Positions 1-12,800 of a DNA stretch of 64,000 bases are shown piece by piece. The notes beneath the pieces were generated by a model, which had not been told where the DNA came from, searched no databases, and saw nothing but the letters and a program-made list of their open reading frames with translations. Source of the stretch: Alviniconcha marisindica (taxonomy: Eukaryota; Mollusca; Gastropoda; Provannidae); the NCBI GenBank assembly GCA_018857735.1, contig JABMCL010003271.1, forward strand, positions 361,001-425,000, read 5' to 3'. The first letter of the stretch is position 1; each line of letters begins with the position of its first letter. The position numbers were made by a program, and so were the translations under genes.

Positions 1-70
1 GTGGGTGAATTTGTAAAATATTTACACACCCAAAGATGCACATCATTATACACATACACATGCATGCGTG

Positions 71-149
<79 letters not shown>

Positions 150-165
150 ACACACACACACAAAA

Positions 166-245
166 GACATAAGGAGTTTGCTGAAATCTATAGTGGACAC
201 CACTACCAGATCTTCAGCTTGGTATGTATAACTAGACAGAAACAG

Positions 246-324
<79 letters not shown>

Positions 325-417
325 CGCACACACACAAGACATAAGGATTTTGCTGAAAGCTATAGTGGACACCACTACCAGATCTTCAGCTTGGTATGTG
401 TAACTAGACAGAAACAG

Positions 418-464
<47 letters not shown>

Positions 465-559
465 GCACGCGCACACACAAGACATAAATATTTTGCTGAA
501 AGCTATAGTGGACACCACTACCAGATCTTCAGCTCGGTATGTGTAACTAGGCAGAAACA

Positions 560-592
<33 letters not shown>

Positions 593-605
593 CGCACGCA
601 CGCAT

Positions 606-651
<46 letters not shown>

Positions 652-742
652 GCACACACAAGACATAAATATTTTGCTGAAAGCTATAGTGGACACCACT
701 ACCAGATCTTCAGCTCGGTATGTGTAACTAGACAGAAACAGC
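166..742. repeat. Composite array: ~80-bp unit alternating with (CA)n and (GCAC)n
   Basis: Four copies of a segment containing CATAAGGA/CATAAATA, GTGGACACCACTACCAGATC and AACAGCTCAC begin near 166, 337, 479 and 661. Each copy is followed by a long (CA)n or (GCAC)n run, except the last, which abuts the CWH43 exon donor at 746. On the minus strand each unit begins with GTGAGCTG, the donor of that exon; the 552 copy is mutated to GTGCGCTG. A further (CA)n tract fills 77-161. Intronic; no coding function. Confidence 0.85.
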
Positions 743-746
743 TCAC

Positions 747-811
747 CATGGGGTGAAGGCAGTAGATGGTGCGTGGACCTGACTATGGGGTACTTGGACA
801 GGATCAGGTTT
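747..811 (-). CDS. CWH43: CWH43 exon: last one visible in the window
   Basis: Acceptor CTGCCAG, donor GTGAGC; 65 nt, phase 2 in and phase 1 out. It encodes [20 protein letters not shown] and H, directly following HTWG of the preceding exon. Two decayed copies lie upstream at 99-bp spacing, and copies of its donor region lie downstream among (CA)n tracts. The remaining exons should be left of position 1. Confidence 0.9.
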
Positions 812-3800
812 CTGGCAGCAGAAAACAAACAATCAGGTTACTACAGCCAAGGTGAAGATAAGAGATGATGTGTGGACCTGACTATGGGGTACTTGGACAG
901 GATCAGGTTCCTGGTCACAAAGAATTATCAATCGGGTTACTACAGCCAAGGTGAAGATAAGAGATGGAATGTGGACCTGACTATGTTGTACTTGGACAAA
1001 ATCAGGTTCCTGGTCACAAATAACAATCAGTCAGGTCACTACATCCAAGGCGAGATCCTGTCAATTTCAGTACATGTGAATACTTAAGACAATTTCCCCC
1101 TGAAAGAAGATCCAGCATGCTACTTGTTGTTTTTGCGTAAAGAACATCAGCCTGCATTAAAAAAAAATAACTCCACTTAAGTCAATAAAAACAGAGCTCA
1201 GGAGCTGTGTGAAAGTCGAGGTGGCCATCCTGGGCTCCCATCCCTAATAAGTCTATGGTTTCTATGGCCATAAAGCAACACTCAACCAAAATAAAAACTC
1301 AAACTAAACAGCTGACTTTTGTAGTTTCTTGGAGAGAAAAACAGAAGAGGGATCAAAACAAAATACAAAAACAAAAGAGAACATCATGAGGAAGTGGAAG
1401 AAGGGAAGAAGGAAGAAATTAGAACACCTGGCTGCATTAAAAAAAACACACACTTAAGTCAATAAAAACTCAAACTAAAAAGCTGCCTTTTTCGTTTCTT
1501 TGAGGGCGAAAAAGAAGAAGAAGAAGAGGGAGAAAAAGAGAAGAAAAAAAGAAAAGAGAACAAGATGAGGAAGAGGAAGAAGGAAAGAAGGAAGGAAGAA
1601 GGACAACACAGAAACCTGCTTGCTTTCAAAAACACCTAAGTCAATAAAAACTCAAACTAAACAGCTGACTTTTGTAGTTTCTTGGAAGAAAAAGAAGAGA
1701 AAGAAAAAAGAAAAAAAAGAAAAACAAGATGAGGAAGAGGAAAGTAGAAAGGAAGAAAGGAAGGAAGGAAGAAGGCCAGCACAAAAGAAGGAAGGAAGGA
1801 GGACAGCACGGTAACTAACCCCCAGGTGTGGTCCTTGGTGGAGGGGCCAAAGTCCACATACATGCCCAGACGTTCCCCAAGCCACATGCCCAGGTCGTTG
1901 TTGCCCAGAAACGGTTTAGAGGCGTCACTCTCCAGCAAGGTGATCACATCAGCCCCTGAAGAAAGAGGAGGGGGGGGGGGAGTAACAAGATGAGAGGTTA
2001 GAGCCTGCATGCAACAAGTTTTCCTGGTCTTCTCCCATTGCAAAAAACAAAACCCAGCATTCATTCATTGGACCCACTGCTTCTGTGGATCCTGGCTACA
2101 CAAAAAAACCAAATATATCCCACTGTCTTCAGACAGCCATGGTTGCTAACACAAAGTGAGATGCACCAGCTCTGTTCTCAAGCAGTAGTGGGAAAGTGAG
2201 AGGTAGAGTGCGGACACTGTCGTCAGGCAGCAGTGGCTGAGATGTACAAAGCCAGACGTACCAGCTCTGTTCTCAAGCAGTGGCGGGAAAGGGAGATGTG
2301 CAAAGCCAGACGTACCAGCTCTGTTCTCAAGCAGTAGTGGGAAAGGGAGATGTGCAAAGCCAGACGTACCAGCTCTGTTCTCAAGCTGGGAGAATAGGAA
2401 AGGGCGATGTACAAAGCCAGATGTACCAGCTCTGTTCTCAAGCAGTAGTGGGAAAGGGAGATGTGCAAAGCCAGATGTACCAGCTCTGTTCTCAAGCAGT
2501 AGTGGGAAAGGGAGATGTGCAAAGCCAGACGTACCAGCTCTGTTCTCAAGCAGTAGTGGGAAAGGGAGATGTGCAAAGCCAGACGTACCAGCTCTGTTCT
2601 CAAGCAGTAGCGGGAAAGGGAGATGTACAAAGCCAGACGTACCAGCTCTGTTCTCAAGCAGTAGTGGGAAAGTGAGAGGTAGAGTGCGGACACTGTCGTC
2701 AGGCAGCAGTGGCTGACATCACAAAGCCAGACGTACCAGCTCTGTTCTCAAGCAGTGGCGGGAAAGGGCAATGTACAAAGCCAGACATACCAGCTCTGTT
2801 CTCAAGCAGTGGCGGGAAAGGGCAATGTACAAAGCCAGATGTACCAGCTCTGTTCTCAAGCAGTGGCGGGAAAGGGCGATGTACAAAGCCAGATGTACCA
2901 GCTCTGTTCTCAAGCAGTGGCGGGAAAGGGCGATGTACAAAGCCAGACGTACCGGCTCCGTTCTCAAGCAGTCATGGGAAAGGGAGATGTGCAAAGCCAG
3001 ACATACCAGCTCTGTTCTCAAGCTGGGAGAACGGGAAAGGGAGATGTGCAAAGCCAGACGTACCAGTGTTGTTGAGAAGCCAGGCAGACCTCTCCAGGCT
3101 GGGCCATCCCTTGTTGTCGTAGCCAAAGTGATAGGTCCAGATTGCTGCCGTGAACTCTCGGGGCTTGGCCTGACAAAAAGAGGTTGCATGAAGAAGAAAT
3201 AGGAAAAGCATTCAAGCACAACAAAGTCATGCACATAGATAGACAGACAGAGAGACACATAGATAATATGCTTAATGATGATCCTGGATGTTTCAACTGT
3301 GCCCTGCCTGTTGAGGAAAAACAGTCTGGTGGCAAAAAAATAAAAAATAAAACAGCTGTTGATAAATACAGATTAAAGTGTGCAGGGGAAGAGAACCCTG
3401 CAAAATGTTTCTGTTAGGGTCATGTAATCACTGCATCTGTTAGGGTCATATTTGTAACCCCCACCCCTAAAAGAAATTGAAAAAAAGACCCACTTCTGAA
3501 ACTTGTTAGTTGGGAACAAAAAAAGTCAATAGTGATCGGCAATAAACACTGCAGATATAAGTTATAACACGGGACACAACAACCTGCAATCACCTTCTAT
3601 ACTTCCACCAGGCATGTGAGTAAATTCATTCATGAGGTGGAGAAGATAAACTCCAGTGAGGTCATGACCTGTGTCAGGGTCATGTATCCAGGGAAATTCA
3701 ACTGTGAGGTAGGTAAGAACAAATCCACTGATGTCAGGGCCTGTGTCAAGGTCATGTATCCAGGGAAATTCAACTGTGATGTAGGTAAGATAAAATACAC

Positions 3801-5888
3801 TGAGGTCATGACCTGTGTCAAGGCCATGTACCCAGAGAACTGACCTTTTCCTGCAAAGTGTGTCTGTTAGGGTCGTGTCTGTACCCAAAGCCCAAGAGAC
3901 CAACCACCACAATTAGCAGCAGCACTGCAAAAGTTGCAAAACACAAAAAGTTGAATCTTTTCCTTTCCTAAACCACATTATTCATTCATTCCTCATTACC
4001 AAAAAATAGGGCAAACTTAAATTACAACTCATCCATACAAATGGGTAATTAGAGTAGATAGATTCACTGATCATAACAATGCGACCATTATCACCGCTGT
4101 TAACATTTTTATTGCTTCAGTACTCTCACATTTTTACTGCTTCAGTATTCTCCTCCCCCCCCCCCCCCTCCCCCCCACAAACCTTCTCCAAGACACGACC
4201 AGACCAAAAGCAAATGTTTATTTGTTTAAGCAAGCATTTATTCCTTCTCTGTTTCCCTCCATCTGTCCACACACAACAGTGACAGACCATATTTACTTCA
4301 CTGATCTTCACATGCACTCTGTGTGTGTCTTTCTCTCCTTCTCTGTCTTTCTCTCTCTCCTATGGACAAGTTTTTGAAAATGCCAATTTTGACTGATCTA
4401 CTGAAGTCTGCCTGCCTGCCTACTGAAGTCCCACTACATTCATATATTATCTATCCATCTATTCCCCCCACCCCCATCCCCATTCATTTTTACACCTCTC
4501 CCCCCATTCATTTTTACATCTCTCTCACCCCTCCCCCCCCCCCCCCCCCCCCACTTCCTTTTTACACCTCTGCTCTACATAAAAGCCAGAAAAAAGCACA
4601 GGGCACTCACTTGCACGGTGCAGGCCTGTTGGAACACTGATGTTTTTGATGCGGGCAAACACAGTAAAGTCGCTGGAAACCTTGCCACCTGAAACAGTGA
4701 ACACCTGTGTTTTGGGTGCAGATTAATTCACAAGAAACCTTGCCACCTGAAACACTGAACACCTGTTTTTTGGGTGCAGATTAATTCACAGGAAACCTTG
4801 CCACCTGAAACAGTGAACACCTGTGTTTTGGGTGCAGATTAATTCACAGGAAACCTTGCCACCTGAAACAATGAACACCTGTTTTTTGGGTGCAGATTAA
4901 TTCACAGGAAACCTTGCCACCTGAAACAGTGAACACCCGTGTTTAGGGTGCAGACTAATTCACAGGAAACTTTGCCAAGTTGTGGGTGCAGACTAATTCA
5001 CAGGAAACTTTGCCATGTTTTGGGTGCAGACTAATTCACGGGAAACTTTGCCATGTTTTGGGTGCAGACTAATTCACGTGAAATTTTGCCATGTTTTGGG
5101 TGCAGACTAATTCACAGGAAATTTTGCAATGTTTGGGGTAGAGACTAATTCACAGGAAACTTTGCCAAGTTGTGGGTGCAGACTAATGCACACGAAACTT
5201 TGCCATGTTTTGGGTAGAGACTAATTCACAGGAAACTTTACCATGTTTTGGGTAGAGACTAATTCACAGGAAACTTTGCCATGTTTTGGGTAGAGACTAA
5301 TTCACAGGAAACTTTACCATGTTTTGGGTGCAGACTAATTCACAGGGAACTTTGCCATGTTTTGGGTGCAGACTAATTCACAGGAAACTTTGCCACCTGA
5401 AACACAGGGTAGGGTGAAGGAAGAGATGTAGCTGTATAACAGATACACTGCAAAAACAGGTATCCTGTTGTAGTTTATATCCAGTTCAAATCTGGCTGCA
5501 CCCACAGCACTCCACTAACTGATACAGCCAAACTCCTGATAAGAGTTTGAGACTGTAATTTCTAAACCCTTGTCTACACAGTTCAGTGCAAACAACCACC
5601 CTGTTTAAGACTGCTCACACTGCTGGTCTTTCATCCAGGGGTGTGGGGGATGAGGGTGCCCAGGGGAGGGGGTGCTATATCAAGGAAAGACAACCAAACA
5701 GTTGCAACAATGTCAAAAATTTCTGAAAACTTGTGCCTGTTTTTTTGTTTTCACGTTCAAAATGGACTGTACGTTTCTTTCTTTGGTACATGTGCATGGC
5801 TGGTTGGTTTGCTTTGCTTTTTCTTCCGCTTTTTCTTATTTTATTTGGTTCTGCTTTGGGTTCATAATTTGTGTGTTTGTGTGTGCAT

Positions 5889-5947
<59 letters not shown>

Positions 5948-6656
5948 CACATATGTATCTTGTACATGTGTGTGTATGTAAGTGTGTGCGCACGCACGCA
6001 CACGTGTGCATGCGTGTGTGCATGTGTGTGTGCACATGCATGCATGAATGCATGTACGCATACACACACAGCTCACACTTTCACACTCCCATAGTCTCAT
6101 TCCTTGTGCAGACAAACTAAAGGCAAGCACATCAGCTAACCCACTCACCTGACTTCAGCCCCAGAAGAATGAATCCCATGACAATGAGGATGAGCCAGTC
6201 GGTGTGCTCACGGGTGTAGACGCCGCCAGGCACGAAGTTGAAGGCCACGGTCCAGACCTGGAAGAGGACCTGAGCGATGTAGACCAGGTTGGCCAGCGCC
6301 AGAGTGCGACCAGGGGGACACGCAGACACCTGGTTCACCATGGTCGGCCACACGGACAGGGTGTAGACTCCTAGCAGTAGGCCACCTGGCCAGCAGAAAC
6401 CAACAGAGAGGGAAATGTTGACACGCCTGACTGCAAGTGAAGTGTGATCACACCACCAGGTTCACCCATGGCAAGCAACGCCAACTGCTATAATATACTG
6501 TACTCAATCCCAGCAGGAAATTAAAATTGTTGTTTGGCCTCATGGATTAAAGCAAAACCAAAACCTGAATTTAAATGGAATCTGAAAAATTCAATATTAT
6601 TAATAATATTCTACCAGCTGTGTAGGTTCCTAATGATAGAGCAAAGATATATATAT

Positions 6657-6695
<39 letters not shown>

Positions 6696-9079
6696 TGTCT
6701 TCTTGCTTGCACATCTGAGCTGTATGTGTGAACCTGATAATGTCATGCCAATCAGGCTGACTTGAAATGCATCGACTCCCACACATTATGAGTTTATCCA
6801 TAATACACAAGGTCCCTTCGCTCCTAACCCAGTTATCTTCATACCAGTACACCAAAATGTCCGAAACTATACACTAAAACAACTTAATTACTACAGAACT
6901 TTAAAAAAAAGTGGTGTTCAATAAACCACAGCAACATTACATAAAGAAAAAAAGAAAGAAATATATTTTAGCAAAGATGAAAACAGTATGTACTACTCAA
7001 CTCCAGTCTTAAATATATGCACCAGCCAAGTGTGTGAACTGTGATGCAAAAAGAGATCTGACTGGCTACATTTTGCATGTTGCAAGGATTGAATAAAGTA
7101 TGTCCTGATTCTTTTGCCAGTGCAGGTTACCCATACAGGCAAAAGCAGAAACACCACCACGCAATGTATTTGGATGTAAAACTGCATGGTTGCTTTTTCT
7201 TGGGCAGGAAAGATGGCCAGTGTTTCTTGGCCTTGAGTGATTTGGAAGACAAAGAAAGAGGGCTAATTAATGCTCAGAGTCAACATAGTATGATACAACC
7301 TTTGTTAATCCCCTTACTCACTTGTCATTAATGACCTTGAAAACTGGTACAGGTCACTCAAACTGGCATGTACAGGGCAAGCTCAATTGAAGCTATTCTC
7401 CTGCATAGTTTAAGAATTCATCTCATTTCACAGCATCCAACAAAACACAAATACTATGGCACTTTGACTAGTTTTAGCACAATCCTGAGGGGGTATCAGT
7501 AATTATCTCCCTTGAACTACTGTCCTCCGCTACTGGACACACTATATACCACTTGCTGTCAGTATTATCTATCATCTAGACCATTCTCTGCTGCACTTGC
7601 TCACAGCAGTCCACAAAAACTGATCACATCATTCACCTGCTCTATCATTCAGCCCAGTCTCTGCTGCCCTTATTCACAGCAGTCCACAACAACTGATCAC
7701 ATCATTCACCTGTTCTGTCATTCAGACCAGACTCTGCCGCCTTTATTCACAGCAATCCACTACAACAGAACATGTCATTCCTCTGCTCTTTCGTTCAGGC
7801 AGTTCTCTGCTGCCTTTTATTTGTTCACAGAAGCCCGCAACAACAGAACATGTCATTCCTCTGCTCTTTCATTCAGGCAGTTCTCTGCTGCCTTTTATTT
7901 GTTCACAGAAGCCCGCAACAACAGAACATGTCATTCATCTGCTCTATCGTTCAGGCCATTCTCTCTTGCCTTTAGTTTGTTCACGACAGCTCACAACAGC
8001 TGACCTTATCATTCACACGCCCTATCATTGCTGCCCTTGTTCTCAGCAGTCCACAACTGACTATATTCACTTGCTGCAGTCAGTCTACAGCAACTGACCA
8101 GGTGGGTAGATAGTACAGAATGCGTAAGATGACTGTGCTGACACAACCAGCTCACCTGCACAGCCCTTCCAGGTGGGCAGATAATACAGAATGTGTAAGG
8201 TGACTGAATCAACACAACCAGCTTACCTGTATAGCCCTGCCAGGTGGGCAGATAATACAGAATGTGTAAGATGACTGAATCAACGCAAAGAGCTCACTTG
8301 CATAGCGTTGCCAGATGGGCAAATAGTATAGCTTGCCTAAAGTTACTGAATCAGCACAGTGCTCACCTGCATAGTCCCACCAGCTGGGTAGCTAGTACCA
8401 AATATGCATGGTGACTGTGTTGATACATCCAGCTCACCTGCATAGCCCTGCCAGGTGTGCAGATAATACAGAATGTGTAAGGTGACTGAATCAAAACAAC
8501 CAGCTCACCTGCATCGCCCTTGCATGTGCACAGATAATACAGAATGTGTAAGGTGACTGAATCAACACAACCAGCTCACCTGCATAGCCCTTCCAGGTGT
8601 GCAGATAATACAGAATGTGTAAGGTGACTGAATCAACACAACCAGCTCACCTGCATAGCCCTGCCAGGTGGGCAGATAGTACAGAATGTGTATAGCAGCT
8701 GCACCATACAAGGTCCAGATGGGGCTACGGCCAATGCTGTGAATCTCCGACACCCCCACCCCCGCCAGCAGGCTCACCAGCACAGGGGCACTGAAACCCA
8801 GCATAGTACAGCATTACACAATGTGCAAATCACCTCTGTCAAAGCATCTCCTACACATGGACAGTAAAACCCTATATAAAATGTTACACCACACCATGTA
8901 CAGGCTAAGCAGAGTGGCACTAAAACAAAGCAGAGTATAACATTACACCACAAACAAATCACCTTTGTCAAAGGCTCACCCCCACATGGACAATAAACCC
9001 CTACATACAATGCTACACCACACCATGTGTGTGTGTGTGTGGGTGTGTGTGTGGGTGGTGTGGGGTGTGTGTGGGGTGG

Positions 9080-9134
<55 letters not shown>

Positions 9135-9821
9135 CGTGTGTGCACATGCATGCATGCATGCGTGCATGTGTGTGTGCATGTGGTGTGTGGGTGTGTGGTG
9201 TGTGGGTGTGTGTGGGTGCATGCATGCATGTAGGTGTGTGCATGCATGTGTGTGTGTGGGGGGGGGGGGGGGGTGCATGTGGTGTGTGTGTTGGGGGTTG
9301 TGTGTCTGTGTGTGCACGTGTGTATGTGTGAGAGAGAGAGAGAGAAAGAAAACCTGTGACAATCAGAGCTATCACTCACCCCCAAATGCCTGGGAGAGGT
9401 CCGGGGTCCGGGTAACCCCTCACCACCCACCGCGTGATGAGGGAGACCTCCCCAAAGCACCAGTTTGTCAGGAACAGCAGGCTGCCAAAGCCCAGCCCTG
9501 CCTGAACCCAGCCAGGTTGATCCGCCGCTGCAATGGTCTCTGGCTCTGCCTCAACCACATCATCACCTGCAAACAGGGTGACGTTCAGGTCTTTCAGTTA
9601 CAGCACTGCAAGTCCGGCCCGGCCTGAAACCCAGCAAGGTTGATCTACTGCTGCAACCACCTCTGGCTCTGCCTCAACTACATCATCACCTGCAAACGTT
9701 CAACTCTTTCAGTTACAGCACTGTCTCCCTAACTCTGCTTTCAAACCCAAAGCCCAGCTCTGTAAGACTGTTGAAAAAAACGACATAAATACTACCGTTG
9801 TTATTTTCAGTTTGGCAGGTT

Positions 9822-9876
<55 letters not shown>

Positions 9877-12800
9877 CAAGGAAAATATGTATAGTTTTTT
9901 TATAGACATACAGACATATATATACAACATATAATGAATAGCTCTTATAGAATGCAAATTCTTTTGCAAAACAAAAACTTAATGTACTAGCACACACCAT
10001 TCACACACACATACACCTAGACGTACACATAATCTATGGTCACCAGAAGGGTCTCACTAGATTAGTGAAAGGCCTGTTTAAAGACAAAACTCTTGGGCTG
10101 GGTTTTGAACTCAGACAGAGTGGGGAGATTTCACAGACTGGCTGGCAGTGAATTCCAGACAGATGGAGCAATGAAACTGAAAGAGTGCTGACTGAAAGAT
10201 TTCAAATTATGTTGAGGAATTTTCAAAAGCTTTTCACTTGAGGATTGGAGGGTGCATGTTTGATATGTACAGTGTGAAGATGAAAGGTAACACAGGAGTG
10301 TCCCATTGAAGTGATAGTAGATTAGTACACAAAGGGACATTATACATAATATTAAATTCCTCCAACATCCGCAGCATTAACAACAACAAAAAGTAACAAA
10401 AATATGTGTACTGTCCACAACAACAAGAGCAAATGCTCAGTTCGCTGAACTATTTAAAATCCCTTGGAATGGCTGAAGTGTTCTAATAGTCATAATGCCT
10501 GACATTATGGAACTGTTGAGGTTAAAACTTAAATGTAAATATTGCTGAAGAATGTTTCAGTAGTGTAATATTATGGTATAATAATTAATGTGTATAGATA
10601 TGATTAATAATAATAATAACAATATGCAACAATGCGACAGGGAGTTTCAATCTATTTTCACATCTGCACATATGTACTATGTATTACACAAAGACACACT
10701 TGAATACAGCACTCAAGTTAGAGCAACTAGCAAAGTCAATTGGTGGCGCATTGAAAAACACCAGCAATTACAACTGGCCCCTCATCCCACAAAACCATCT
10801 ACTTTCTGTTTCCACTCTACTCACTCAATACTATTCCTCTATATCTGCACATAGCATGCAGAGATAGAGGCACATGACACTAGTCAGCACTGCCAATGAA
10901 AGAAAGGTCATTCAGGCCAGACTTCATGGGTTGATGTTTGACAGCCATACTAACCTGAGAAGATATGATCAAGGTTCGCAATGATGCCCACAGTGATGAC
11001 AAAAGTGTTGATCTCATTGGTCCACCAGACAGGGACAAATGAAATGAACCACACTCGGCTGACCACAAAGGCGAACAGTCCCAGCAACAGGCTCCAGTAA
11101 GTTTGGCATCTGCAGAAAAAAATCTCTTGATTACTTTGCATCTTGTACATTCTGCTTTGCTTTCAGTTCAGTTAGGATTTCTCCCCTCATTCATTATGAA
11201 ATTCAAGGGATTTGGTCGCATACATATCTTCTGAACAGCTCACCACCTCCTTTCACCAAGAGAACAGGCTCTAAATTTAATCAAATTAATTTTCTACTTA
11301 AACTCAAGTCTGAAAATAGGAGTCTGCATATGCACATGTGTTCCCATGTGCATGTGCACACACACACACACACACCACACACACACACACACACACACCA
11401 CACACACACGTTTTATGTACATATATATATATAATAATATATGTAAACACACATGTACTGATGCAGGCACAGATTGCATAACTTCGGAGGAGAATTAAAA
11501 TGCATTCAGCAAGATCAGGATTCTAGTCTACACCTTCACCTGATTCTCTGACTGGGGCTGAATAGTGTTGCTGCAAGCACTAAAGATGACACCCCCGCCC
11601 CAGATGCCAAAATGGCCAGACGTAAAAAGGTGGACGGAGCCTGAAATGATGCCAGGGAGCCAACACATATCAGTCGCAGAAGTCCAAGGCACCAGCGGTT
11701 GTGGATGAGGGAAAGGAGTCCTGGGATGCCACACAAGATGGGTGACAGCCAGACGGCTGCAAAGGCTTCATAGCCTGAGAGTTCCAGTTCATTGAGAGGG
11801 TAGAACCATATCATTGGCGCCAATGCTTGGAAGATGCTCCAAAAGATGTAGCCTGTAAGCAGACAGACACTCAGTATGAGAACAACCGTAACCAATGTAT
11901 GTCAATCATGTCACACTGAAGCAAAATAATCACAAAAATGTTCTAACTTAACTTAAATTATATAATATATATATATGAATGTATAATCCTTTCTACTATT
12001 GTACCAATTCTAGATTTATTCTAGTCAGTAGCTAGTCAGGAAATTAACCCTTCAATTTTTGCATATGCGCTATAAATGTACAATACGCGCTATACGGCTA
12101 TAAAATTAAAAGGATACAGTCACTCGTTCAGAATCACATGTGACATGTGCGCAGCGAGTCTGCTCGAGAGCAGAGAATAGCACTATATAAAAGCTATGAA
12201 TAATAATAATAATAATAAAAGTATGCACTACACGTAATGCTCTAGTCAGGAAATAGCCTTTCAATTTTTGCGTATGCATTAAGGTTATGTTCTTCTTTTT
12301 TTGTATGTGTAAAATACACATAAAACATGTGTTATTCACTTATTGGGATACCCGAATTGTGTTACGCAGTAGCATTATAGTAAACAGAGGCAAGTGAGGC
12401 CAGCAGCTGAGAGGTGGGAGTGGGGGAGTGCTTCTTTCTTCTTCTTTTTTTTTCTTCTGCAACGGTACTAACCAGTGCTAGCTGCAAAACGAACAGTGGG
12501 GTTATAATGAGTATCACACTGAGTGGTGCTAATTACTTGATTGTAATTTGTACGCACATGTCGTTATATGACTACGAGATGATGTTGCCTGTAGCCACAA
12601 GAGCATCTTCTGTATGCTGGTAATTTTGTGGTATAGTGTCCAATTTCAATACTCTGAAGATTCTGGCCTTTCTGGTGCATGCTGGATTATTTTGGCGTTT
12701 TCATATCCCACTGAACAACGACGTGGATTCCCGGGTCTTTAACCTGCGTGTGTGACCTTTTTGCATGCGTGTGGATACACACGTGTGAGACTCGGTTTAA

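Noticed and set aside
1..480. Long frames of alternating His-Thr or Cys-Val
   Set aside because: Translations of (CA)n/(GT)n microsatellites open in all frames; the same applies at 5.9, 9.0, 15.3, 15.9, 48.8, 52.1, 54.8, 55.0-56.0 and 60.2 kb.
2223..3258. Overlapping 80-180 codon frames with an 18-residue repeat on both strands
   Set aside because: Produced by a 54-bp intronic minisatellite, open in several frames because the unit is a multiple of three and lacks stops; it lies between two CWH43 exons on the other strand.
2280..5405. Regularly spaced repeats that might suggest a CRISPR array
   Set aside because: Units are directly tandem with no unique spacers, in eukaryotic introns, and no cas-like genes exist.
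5672..6148. 140-160 codon frames around the (GT)n tract
   Set aside because: More than half of each is microsatellite and the region lies in a CWH43 intron.
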